Source: Cristatella mucedo (lineage: Eukaryota; Bryozoa; Phylactolaemata; Cristatellidae). From it: a stretch of DNA of 64,000 bases. Shown piece by piece: positions 54,880 through 64,000 of the stretch. A model generated the notes under the pieces. It saw nothing but the letters and a program-made list of their open reading frames with translations, was not told the origin of the DNA and ran no database searches. The DNA is taken from contig WPIO01000343.1 of NCBI GenBank assembly GCA_009760855.2, forward strand, positions 1 to 64,000, read 5' to 3'. Within the stretch, counting starts at the first letter, position 1. Every line of letters starts with the position of its first letter. A program made the translations under genes and the position numbers.

Positions 54880-57800
54880 CGCGAACTGGGTTTCCTGCGT
54901 CCCCCGGGCCGGATACACGCCGACGTGAATACAAGCCACTTCATCGCCGTCGCAAAGTTTTTGGACAGCCTCTTAAATTTCGCCTACTAAATGTCCGCTC
55001 GCTAAAAACCAAGGGGTTACTTATCCGCGATCAGGTGGTCTAGGAGAAACTAGGTGCATTTCTGTTTACCGAAGCTTGGATGACGCCTTGTTCCATTAGC
55101 TATATATCTGAGACCACACCACCCGAGTTCTTATTCTATCAGTCCATGCGTTCTGACAAGGTTTATAGCTGGGTTGCAATTGTTGTTCGCGAATCGCTTG
55201 GCTATAAGATGTGCAGTTTTTCGCATGGGCCGTCGTTTGAATCGGTTGCAATCAGGTCTTCATCATCAAAGACACTGCCTCTCACTGTTGTGATATACCG
55301 GCCTCCTTCTGGCTATCTAAACTTGTTTATAGAGGAGTTTTCAGATTTCCTCGCTAAAATATTTGTGTGTGACTGGCAGTTACTGACTGCTGGAGACTTC
55401 AATATTCACGTTGGCAACCCTATCAACAGCCAGGTCCGCTCATTTCTTGACTGTCTGGAGAATTTTGGTTTGGTTCAACACGTTAATCACACCACCCTCG
55501 TCGGTGGCCATATTCTAGATCTCGCGATCCCCAAGGATTTCCTCCCCACTGACCTCGTGGTGTGCCCACTGACCCACTCAGATCACTGTTCGGTCTCGTT
55601 TACTATTCCTGCTCCCTTGTACATACAGGGTAATGCCAAACTTGTCAAGCGACGTAACTTACAAAGCATTGACATAGACGAGTTTTTGAAATCTGTTTGT
55701 GGTGCAGGTCCTCTCTGCATTCAGACTCGACCGGCAGTCTCGATACCCTCACTGATGCGATAATCATGACACTCAGGAGTGCTCTTGATAAGCATGCTCC
55801 CGTTCATTCTATCCGTGTACAAAGTCGTGGAGATTCCTTTTAATTTACAAAAAAACTCCTAAAGATGAGCCGGGTTAAGCACGGGCTTGAACGTTGTTTC
55901 AAGAAATCGGGGTCTAATGCAGATCTAGTCAATTTCAAAGACTTCCTTCGAGTTTGCACCCGGAAGCATAAAAAGCAAGGGCTTCTTTTTTTACTTTCAG
56001 CTGAATTTCTGCCAGTCGGACCGTAAACAGATTTAAAGACAGTAAACCATTTACTGGCCAACGCTGAGAGGTCTGACTCCCCAGATATTAACGGTTCAGC
56101 CGAAAAGTTCTCAGCCTGTTTTACTGAAATAATTATGCACATTCCTGCCTCCATTAAGCCCCCTCCGACTAAAGCAATTGCGGTATCACAACCTGTGACC
56201 TTCCTAAAAGGTTTTCCGATTTTTCTGCATGCGATGTGGCTACCTTAATAAGGCCTAGCAAAAAGAGCTCGTCTCCTGAAGAACCTATACCATCATCTCT
56301 GTGGTCTTCACTGGCAGACCAACTTAGCCCTGCCATAACAGAGATTTCTAATGCTTCCTTGGGAAAAGGGATCGTCCCCAAGTCCTTCAAATCGGCAATC
56401 GTTAGACCCATACTTAAAATGCCTGGATTAGATACAGAGGTCCTTGCAAACTATCGCCCAGTTTACTTTTTCATTTCTTGTCAAAGATTCTTGAAAAAAT
56501 TGTTGGTAAGCAGCTGGTTGAACATATTGAAAAGAATGAAATGTCAGAAACATTACTATCAGCAATCAAGAAGCAGCACTGAAAACTGAAACTGCTCTCC
56601 TCCGTGCTAACAATGACATTCTACGTGGCAACGACGACGGGAATGTCACTGCCCTAGCTCCGCTAGATCTGTCTGCTGCCTCCGACATCATTGATCGCGA
56701 TGTTTCACTTGAACGATTGAGAACAACGATCGGTATTGCAGACGAGGCACTGGCGTGGTTTAAATCGTACTTGTGTGCTCGTGTTCAATCCGTGTCGTGT
56801 TGGGGTTAAGTTTCACACATCAGACGGGTCACCTTTGGATTCCCTCAAGGGTCTGTACTCGGTCCCTTAGTGTTCTCCATTTATTCTCAACCTCTGGGAA
56901 AGTGATGAAGGCCCATGGAATAGGAATAATCACTTCTATGCTGACGATACTCAGCAGTATTTGCCATTCAAACAGTTGGAATCTACTGCAGCAACTGAGA
57001 AACTGAATGCTTGCCTTGCCGATTTTCAATCCTGGATGTCGGAAAACTTCCTGAAATTAAATGATGATAAAACCAAACTGCTGCTCATAGGACACCCTAA
57101 GCGTGTGGCTGGATCAAAAGGCTTTGCTCTTTTAATAGGTGAAGCTGTTGTGCGATCATCACCATGAGCTCGAAATTTAGGTATCGTTGCCGACAAATGC
57201 CTCAATTGAATACGCTTCATTCAGAAGACTGCTTCTACAGCTAGCCATCACGTCCGATCCCTATCCAAGATTAGAAGCTGTCTCCAACAGTGGCTTGTAA
57301 AAAATTTAACTACCTCCTTAGTTCTGTCTCTGCTTGATTATTGCAATTCCCTTTCGGATGGGCTACCGAAGAAAGCAACTAGGCCACTGCAGCTAGCTAT
57401 GAATATGGCTGCGCGGCTAGTCTTCATGTCCCAGCGGTTTGAGCACGTGTCTCCTTTGCTAAAAGAGCTAGGACGGTTGCCGGTTGATCAACGGATACAG
57501 AGCTAAGTTCTTACGCTGACCCACAAGGCCCGCCACGGCTTGGCTCCTTCGTAACTAGCTGAACTGCTGCACCAGTTTCAGCCTCTTCGCGCCCTTAGGT
57601 CCTGTGTGGACGATAAATTAGCTGTTCCATTCCTCCGCTTAAAGACCGTTGGCGACAGAAGCTTTAGCTCTGTAGGTCCTAGACTGTGGAACTCGCTACC
57701 ACAATTCTTAAGCAACGACAACTACTCTCATACTGCCGACTATGGCTCATCCTTTTCAGCGGTCCTGAGCTGCTACTTCCATGCTACTCACTACCTCAAC

Positions 57801-57987
57801 TGCTCTCCCGACTCTGCTATGCTTCCCACTTTCTCTTTGTTCTGTGAGACGAAGTCTGTTGGCTACCGAATGCGTACCGAAAGCCGCTTAGGCTGTGAGT
57901 GTGCTATACAAAAGTCTCCAGCATAACACCTACATAGTCTTTATGGCTTTGTGGAGTTACAGACAGAGATACATTGCATTACATTAT
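54880..57987 (+). mobile_element. LINE family B, long sense copy
   Basis: Order on the plus strand: endonuclease (54965-55760), linker, RT (56400-57150), C-terminal ORF, UTR and pentamer tail ACATTGCATTACATTA (57970-57985). RT boxes survive in pieces (LDLSAASDIIDRD-like and FYADDTQQ-like) across frameshifts. Together with 16404-19590 it defines the family. The copy is dead. Confidence 0.92.
55080..55763 (+). pseudogene. LINE B endonuclease fragment
   Basis: 227 codons with AIVVRESLGYKM, GDFNIHVGNP, GGHILDLAIP and HSDHCSVSF. The active-site Asp, Asn and His positions are preserved. It ends at a frameshift near 55760. The first motif (FRLLNVRSL-like) lies upstream in another frame. Confidence 0.88.
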
Positions 57988-58681
57988 ATCTGCTGGCATA
58001 AAGCACCAGTGTGCAAGGGCACCCTTAGGGCTGAGGTGCGGGCCGAAGCGAACCACGAAGGCAATCGGAAGACGGGCACTGACGCTTTCATTGCCTCCTG
58101 TCGCAGGGCACTATTGCAAGGCTGGGCCTGCTCTTGCTGAACATTTCGCAATCGATCTGCTGACAGCGATGGCTAGCTCGTCCGTTCGTCAGAAAACCTG
58201 TCGCGTCGGCCGCTCTCAGCTCTCGAGTGCAATAGCATTATCTGACACTCAATTAAACAGCAACTGAGCCAGCTCAATTCAGCCCAACCGGCCCTAGACA
58301 ATGCCCCTGGGTTTCAAGTCAGACAGCTATCCAGTCATTAGACAGAAGCGAGCCCCCATTTGCAATTTTTGCGAAGCAATTTGCCAATTCTCGAAGAGAA
58401 AGAGAGAGAGAGCAGAGAACCGACGGCGAACGCCACCGGAGCTCACGGCATCGCCTTCTTCGTCTGTTGCTGCAGCCCCTAACCAGGTAGCTGGCCTCCT
58501 GACCTCTGCAGATTACGGAAGCTCGGCAGGAAGACAGGACCGGATTCGACACCAGACTTTACACTGCTCTCAGTCAAAGCTCGCGACCGCGGCGAAAGCC
58601 ACAGCTTACTCGCGGACGGCTACCGAAAGCAGCGGCGCTTCGATGCAAGGATTCCCAGCTTTGGATTTGGCCACCGGCTCT
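57988..58681. other. GC-rich stretch, no gene recognised
   Basis: CpG-rich compared with the LINE before it. A 166-codon plus-strand frame (58301-58801) runs into the G-rich tract and looks compositional. It may be a promoter region. Confidence 0.3.
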
Positions 58682-58775
58682 GGGGGCGTGAGCAGGGGGA
58701 GGGGGAGCTGGGAGGGGGAGCAGGGGGAGGGAGGGAGCTGGGGGAGCTGGGGGGGGGAGCAGGGGGGAGGGAGCA
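58682..58775 (+). repeat. G-run cluster, potential G-quadruplex
   Basis: At least ten runs of 3-9 G in under 100 bases, separated by AGCT, AGC or A. This comfortably meets the pattern of four or more G-runs with short loops on the plus strand. Confidence 0.9.
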
Positions 58776-59534
58776 GGCGCATAAAGTGCTGGACCACGTG
58801 ATCGAGCGCGCAGTCGTCGATACCACTTTTATAGCGCAGAAAGGAAATGAAAGCTTCGGTTCAAAATCCGCTCTCTGCTTTGTCATAACCTATGAGCTCC
58901 GATTGCTTTCCCTCTGTTGAACTACAACGGCAATAATAATATGACGTGATTAAGAAAAGAAGCCACAAACGCCGATGGCACGTGCTTATCGCTGGATTTT
59001 GGTGATAGATTTTGATTTGATTTGATTTGATTAGATTTTGATAGATTTTGGTGGCCCTGAGAAGCATGCGATCGAATGCAGCATCTGGTAGTCGAAACGG
59101 AATTAACGATTGTCACAAATTTCCTAAACTAGGACGGCTTGTGCAGAACAGGATATTCTTAGGGCTTGACACATTCACTAGTCGACATGTGTCGATTTCA
59201 AACACTGACTTTCCAGTGGGTGAATAGAAGTCGTCTCTTAATAAATGCCGGCATGGCACGGGCATTATTTGAGCTGTATTTGCCGAAACGAACGTCCAAG
59301 CTCAAATTCAACTTGCTTTGAAGCATCGTAAATGCAGTAATAGATCACAGCGACGAGTATGCGAATCTTGCACCCTACAGTTGAAGCTCGCGGGCCACAA
59401 AATTTAGGCAAGAATAAAGTGAGAAACCGTGCAAGCCGTCAAGCACTGCCATGCACGCGGTCATGGTCATCATGGTCATCGGCTGCCTTCTGAGATTGCC
59501 AGAGCGATATAGCTTGGCCTTTGCATTTTCGATT
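58776..59534. other. Unassigned
   Basis: A TTTGA tandem repeat lies at 59009-59031. No gene recognised. Confidence 0.35.
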
Positions 59535-59955
59535 ATTTGACATCTTTTGATGTTCGAAGCTTCAGTTATACCAAAAGTCTGAAACTCACATCAGCCATCT
59601 GTCCCCAACTGCATTGACTAGGTCTCATTTAAGTCGCGTCTTAAGACTCGTATGTTCAGCTCAACTTTTCCAGAGCCCGTGGAGGACATGGTTTGCTTGT
59701 CCACTTGCGCATGACACAGTCTATGCTACTAACCAGGGGTTCTACTGAAGAGTGGCTACAAAAGGGTTCTTGCATATTTTTGCTTGTTTGTCATAACATT
59801 ATACTTGCGTGCTTTTGTCAGCTCATTTAAGCTCGATACTCAGGCTGCCAGTAACTCTCGGCTGTAGCTTCTCTTGCATAAAGCTGTTGAGCACCTACGT
59901 AGAGATTGGTTCCTCTTATGGTGCTCTACAAACAACTACTTGTTATTTATGCTAT
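59535..59955 (+). mobile_element. LINE A-related 3' end, separate old subfamily
   Basis: AAGTCTGAAACTCACATCAG, TCATTTAAGTCGCGTCTTAA and a tail GAGCACCTACGTAGAGATTG..TTCCTCTTATGGTGCTCTAC parallel family A in order, but the stem has changed to GAGCACC/GGTGCTC with compensating pairs. Confidence 0.55.
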
Positions 59956-60526
59956 TGTAGTTATTTTTTACTGATTTATTCCAACCACAACCGCAGAGCT
60001 AAAAGATTAGCACTCCCTCAACTTAGTACTGCGAAGGCATAGCATATAGAAATGCCAGAATATTGACAACGACCACAGTATCGTGTCAGACACTTTCGGA
60101 TGGCAGAGACAATTGACCCTCGACAGCTCCTGTGCTATCTAGACACCAAATGCCGTGCACCGAATACTTTAGGCCAAAGAAACCGTTCCCAGCATCCAAA
60201 GTCCGTGAAGTGTGACATATTGACCTGAAATTATAACTAGCTTCTATTCAACCCACGCCGAGTTGATTTAGCAGCTCCACACAATAGCTGCTCATTACTC
60301 TAGTCGTTTCAAATTTGGCACTGATTTCTGCCTGCTGCACGTTGACAGCACTCGCCACTCCCAACACTCACTACATTTCGTGCACCTAGACCATCAGTCG
60401 GTTGACGTCAAGCATGCACTACTGTGAGCAGTGATGTCGAACGACTCACAGTAGTGCATGCATGATGTCATGTACCTGATGACTCTTGCCTTCAAAATGC
60501 CTGAAGCGCTTGTAGGCAGCATGTAT
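59956..60526. other. Unassigned, with a perfect 17-bp inverted repeat
   Basis: GCATGCACTACTGTGAG (60412-60428) pairs exactly with CTCACAGTAGTGCATGC (60445-60461) across a 16-nt loop. No coding similarity is seen. Confidence 0.6.
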
Positions 60527-61516
60527 AGATCATCTGAAGTACCTCTGAAATATGGAGTAACTCAGGGCTCTGTGCTAGGTCCGGTCCTTTTCACCGTTTA
60601 TACTCTCCCTCTTGCTGATGTGATTGCCAAGCACAATCTAGGCTTTCACTTCTATGCGGATGACACTCAGTTGTACCTTTGCTTTGATCCCTCGCAGCCT
60701 TCGAGACCCTCAAATTCTCTAAACTCACTAGCTGCATGCATTGATGACATCCCCACATGGATGGCAGCAAATTTTCTAAAACTTAACGATGATAAAACTA
60801 ACTTACTAGTTATGGGCAAACCCAGTGTGATTCAGAAATTGGAAAGGCTGACTCTCAAAATTGGCTCTGCCAGCATATCTCCAGATGAATCAGCTCGAAA
60901 TCTAGGTGTCATATTCCAAAGCGACCTCTCGTTAGACGACCACATCAGCTCCACAGTCAAATCTGCCTATTTTCAGCTTCACAACATTGCTAAAATTCGG
61001 GCTTGTTTAGATAAGGATACCACGTCCAAGTTAGTTCATGCATTCGTGACATCCCGTCTCAACTTCTGCAACTCACTGCTTACTGGCCTACCAGCATGTG
61101 CGATCAGGCCATTGCAGCTGGTGCAAAACTCTGCAGCTAGGCTTGTCTGTCGTGAGCGTCGCAGTTGCCACATTACTCCACTTCTCGCTGACCTGCACTG
61201 GCTACCAGTGAGGCAACGGATTGACTTCAAGGTTTTGTCGCTCACTTTTAGGTCTCTTCATTCTATGGCTCCAGCCTATCTTTTAGATATACTCCCCAAT
61301 CAGGGCAAGCATCGTACCACCAGCTTTTCGGAATCCAACAGTCTGGAAATACCTCGTACAAACCTTAAATCCTGTGGAGACCGTGCATTTAGATCGTATG
61401 CTCCCAAAGCCTGGAACTTCCTCCCGACCTGCGTCAGAACATCCCATGACCTGACCACATTTAAAAGAAACTTAAAAACACACCTATTTAGGACAGCATT
61501 TAGTGGGTCCCTGTGA
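60458..61516 (+). pseudogene. LINE A RT C-terminal half fused to upstream sequence
   Basis: 352 codons. The first 23 or so come from non-LINE flank. The rest is the RT palm ([19 protein letters not shown]), LKLNDDKTNLLVMG, thumb (DHISSTVKSAYFQLHNIAKIR) and the family C-terminus ending FRTAFSGSL. No endonuclease or RT fingers, so it cannot act alone. Confidence 0.85.
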
Positions 61517-61757
61517 TTCGTCATTGATGTGCTTATGCGTGCTGACACTGTGCATGCTGCCACTAACCACATTTGCATGCTGACCCTGTGCATGTCACCC
61601 CTAACCATATTATTCATTTTGTTTGTTTCTCAAGCATGATTTTACTTACTATTCTATTGCATATCACTTTGCAGCAAATGTAAAGCGCCTAGAAAGAGAT
61701 TAAGTTCTCTGAGGGCGCTTTATCAAGTGCAATATTATTATCATTATTATTATAGAG
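60527..61757 (+). mobile_element. LINE family A, young 5'-truncated copy
   Basis: Open from SSEVPLKYGVTQGSVLG to the stop at 61516, with an intact [11 protein letters not shown] box, then UTR, stem-loop (AAAGCGCCTAGAAAGAGATT ... GAGGGCGCTTTATC) and (ATT)n. Best-preserved C-terminal half of the family A ORF. Confidence 0.95.
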
Positions 61758-61957
61758 AGACTGCTTGGGCCGAACTTAAAGGTCTCAAGCTCAACTAGAC
61801 ACTGGCGACCAGGGGCAGTGACTTGCTTGGTTGTAACTAGAGTACAGATTACAGTTTAAGATGCCGTTTCATTTCGTAACAATGAGCATTTCATTGTCTG
61901 CAGTCAATCATTCAAAGTCGGTCTATCTTTTTTCCGGCATGCATATGCCTGCTTGTC

Positions 61958-61960
<3 letters not shown>
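61758..61960. other. Unassigned
   Basis: No gene or repeat recognised. Confidence 0.3.
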
Positions 61961-62047
<87 letters not shown>

Positions 62048-62130
62048 GTCTATCTCTCTGTCTGTCTATCTCAGTCTATCTCTCTCTCGCTCTCTTTCTC
62101 TCTCTTTCTCTCTCTTCTCTCTCCCTCCCT

Positions 62131-62186
<56 letters not shown>

Positions 62187-62220
62187 GTCCATCTCTATCT
62201 CTCTCTCTGTCTATCTCACG
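61961..62220. repeat. Long (TC)n microsatellite
   Basis: About 41 uninterrupted TC units (61961-62042), then interrupted TC/TG/CCCT runs to 62220. Mirror polypyrimidine tracts like this can form triplexes. The Ser/Leu-rich frames are artefacts. Confidence 0.95.
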
Positions 62221-62764
62221 GCCTCTGATTCTCTGTCTGTCTGTCGCTCTCCCATTCTCTCTCCCCATCAAGCCAATTTGAATAGTGAAAGCATAGTAGG
62301 GATTGTTTGCATCGCCTAACAGAAGCCACTGCCACCAACAAGAGAGAGAGCTGATCTAAGGGAAACCTGAGGAGATGGCGACAGGCTTATCCACTATCAC
62401 GTAACTGGGTTCATGTGGCTGGCAGAGAGGCAGCTGAATTGCTCAAAGTGTCCGTGTTCGAGCCCCTTTGAACAATCAGCCGGCATTAATCTTTACACTA
62501 AGTGGTTACTATCCGATACCCGATTTCGCAATATCAGCACTCGTTTGTGCGCTGGTCGACGAGAAGATGCCACCTGTCACGAACACTAGATACTTCGGCG
62601 ACAAAGGCACTACCGCTGTGGAAAGCCTTGCCTTCAGAATTGGCATAGTCATCATATCCCTGCAGCCTCAGTGCAGAACTGGGTATCCAATACCAAAATG
62701 ACTAAATCAGCTCTATAGGCAAGTAAAACTATTTTCAGTTTTGTACCTTTACAAAAAGTTGTAC
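62221..62764. other. Unassigned, weak tRNA-like stretch
   Basis: GTGTTCGAGCCCC (62454-62466) resembles a B box, preceded by TGGCTGGCAGAGAGGC. No tail is found, so no SINE is called. Confidence 0.25.
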
Positions 62765-63505
62765 CCACTTAGACAATGATACCAGTGCCAAGCTGATCGA
62801 TGCATTTGTGACTTCCCATCTAGTCTTCTGTTACTCACTAGCCGCACGTCTTCTTACTTGTGCAACAACCAACTTACAGTTGCCTGCTGCAAATTCTGCA
62901 GTTAGGCTTGTAAGTCGCGAACGCCACAAAGTCTTGCAAACCTGCACAGGATTCCATCAACTATGTTAGCGACGCAAACACATGTCACTAACTTGTAGAA
63001 GCTGACATTCTTTGGCCCCGGTCTAACTGCCTGATATACAGGCCTCCATCCTCCTCTGTCTCGAGTCGCTTATTTGCATCTCTAATCAACCTCAAATTCT
63101 TTGGACACCCTGCGTTCAGTTCAAATGTTCCCAAGACCTGGAACTTACTACCATCTGACATCACGGCATCACATGACTAGAAAAAAGCTAAAACCTATCT
63201 GTTCGTTATTGTATTTGCTTCGTCTGTATTCATTGTGCTTCGGGCGCTTAGGCATGTTGAACGCATTTTATTATCCGAATCATTTGACACCCTTAATTTT
63301 CGATGCACGTATTAAATTGTGCATTTTAATATACTAATCATTGTACACCTTTCTTTTTTGATATAGGTAAAGTGCTGCTAAAACTGTACATTCTTATTGT
63401 ACTAATTTGTTTATATGCTTCCTATCCAACATATATAAAGTGCCAAGAAAGAGGTTAAGTTCTCTGAAGGTGTTATCGAAATGTTTTATTTTGATTCTTA
63501 TTAAA
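62765..63505 (+). mobile_element. LINE A-related copy, old
   Basis: AATGATACCAGTGCCAAGCT, ATTCTGCAGTTAGGCTTGTA, CTCAAATTCTTTGGACACCC, UTR, then GTGCCAAGAAAGAGGTTAAG and TTCTCTGAAGGTGTTATC. Frames are broken throughout. Confidence 0.75.
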
Positions 63506-64000
63506 AGATAAGTGCATCTATTGGAGGCAGAGCTATCTGATAGTTGCTCATGCAGTAGCTAGACTTTGAGTTTTGATACATGCATTGTAGAGGGGGCTCT
63601 TGAACCTCGCTAGCTCCGACATTTGCCTTATTTGGAGTCATCCACGATTCCGGTAGGTGCTGTCTATTAGGCCTACCCAGAACAAATTTGCCCGTCACAA
63701 CAGCATCAGCACTTGTTAGAATAGATATGAACGCATCCATTAAGTCGAAAACTAGAAATTGGATGAACTATAAAATCCCGTGCAACTAATTCCCTAAAAA
63801 AGTGGCAAGGCAATCAAAGATGTGAAATTTGATGATTCGTAAGCGTTTGCGTGTCAACGTTATTATGGCTTAAACTCACTCTCCTAAGGTCTCGAAGACC
63901 TCTTCTTAGTATTGCTGGTTGGTTCGTCACGACCATACCGACTTTGTCAGACCCTTCGACTACGCTTAGAGACCAGCCAAGGCTAGGGCTCAAGTTATCC
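63506..64000. other. Unassigned
   Basis: No gene or repeat recognised to the end of the window. Confidence 0.3.

Noticed and set aside
58301-58801. 166-codon ORF in a GC-rich island
   Set aside because: The last third is translated from the G-run tract and the first part shows no domain; probably compositional.
8252-62220. CRISPR array or prokaryotic regulatory sites
   Set aside because: The window is clearly eukaryotic; the only regular repeats are microsatellites, the satellite array and transposon tails.
61861-62319. Ser/Leu-rich 152-codon ORF and its antisense Arg/Glu ORF
   Set aside because: Produced by the TC microsatellite.

Overview
This is a repeat-rich animal (metazoan) genomic window, most likely from an invertebrate. 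The evidence is a Toll-like receptor with an ectodomain/TIR layout, a KDM8/JMJD5 JmjC gene, abundant L2/CR1-type non-LTR retrotransposons, tRNA-derived SINEs, a hAT DNA transposon remnant and long microsatellites. There are no operons or bacterial signals. I cannot fix the species from sequence alone. An intronless, single-cysteine-cluster TLR is compatible with several marine invertebrate groups.

Only two protein-coding genes are convincing, both on the minus strand and both uninterrupted by introns: KDM8/JMJD5 (2896-4377, 493 aa, GC-rich) and a Toll-like receptor (45333-47933, 866 aa). A 68-aa single-pass membrane ORF (7301-7507, minus) is a weaker candidate. They are unrelated in function: an oxygenase and an innate-immune receptor.

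Most of the rest is transposon debris. LINE family A (about 28 segments) has an RT ORF of the L2/CR1 group and ends in a conserved stem-loop followed by (ATT)n. LINE family B (9 segments) carries an apurinic-type endonuclease and an RT and ends in an ACATT-type pentamer tail. The largest B copies are 16404-19590 (-) and 54880-57987 (+). SINE1 (7 copies) has a tRNA-like head and ends in nearly the same stem-loop as LINE A, which suggests LINE A mobilises it. SINE2 (5-6 copies) has a different tRNA-like head and its own conserved tail. Several insertions are nested: SINE1 in LINE A at 10450, SINE1 in LINE B at 19987, SINE2 in LINE A at 15696, LINE A in a hAT element at 21212, and LINE B against LINE A at 16404.

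Two less expected structures stand out. A degenerate tandem array with a period near 175 bp and about ten units lies at 31650-33600. A hAT element of about 2.7 kb (20883-23581) has imperfect terminal repeats, an imperfect 8-bp target duplication and a broken ZMYM-like transposase on the minus strand. Simple-sequence tracts include TG (36905-37397), TC (61961-62190), TC/TA (39761-39825), a G-run cluster (58682-58775) and AT-rich blocks.

Layout: 1-2.3 kb repeats; 2.3-5.1 kb KDM8; 5.1-9.6 kb mixed with CpG-rich 6.9-8.0 kb; 9.7-31.6 kb transposon mosaic; 31.6-33.6 kb satellite; 33.6-44 kb repeats and simple tracts; 45.3-47.9 kb TLR; 48.6-63.5 kb transposon mosaic with a GC-rich island at 58.0-58.9 kb.
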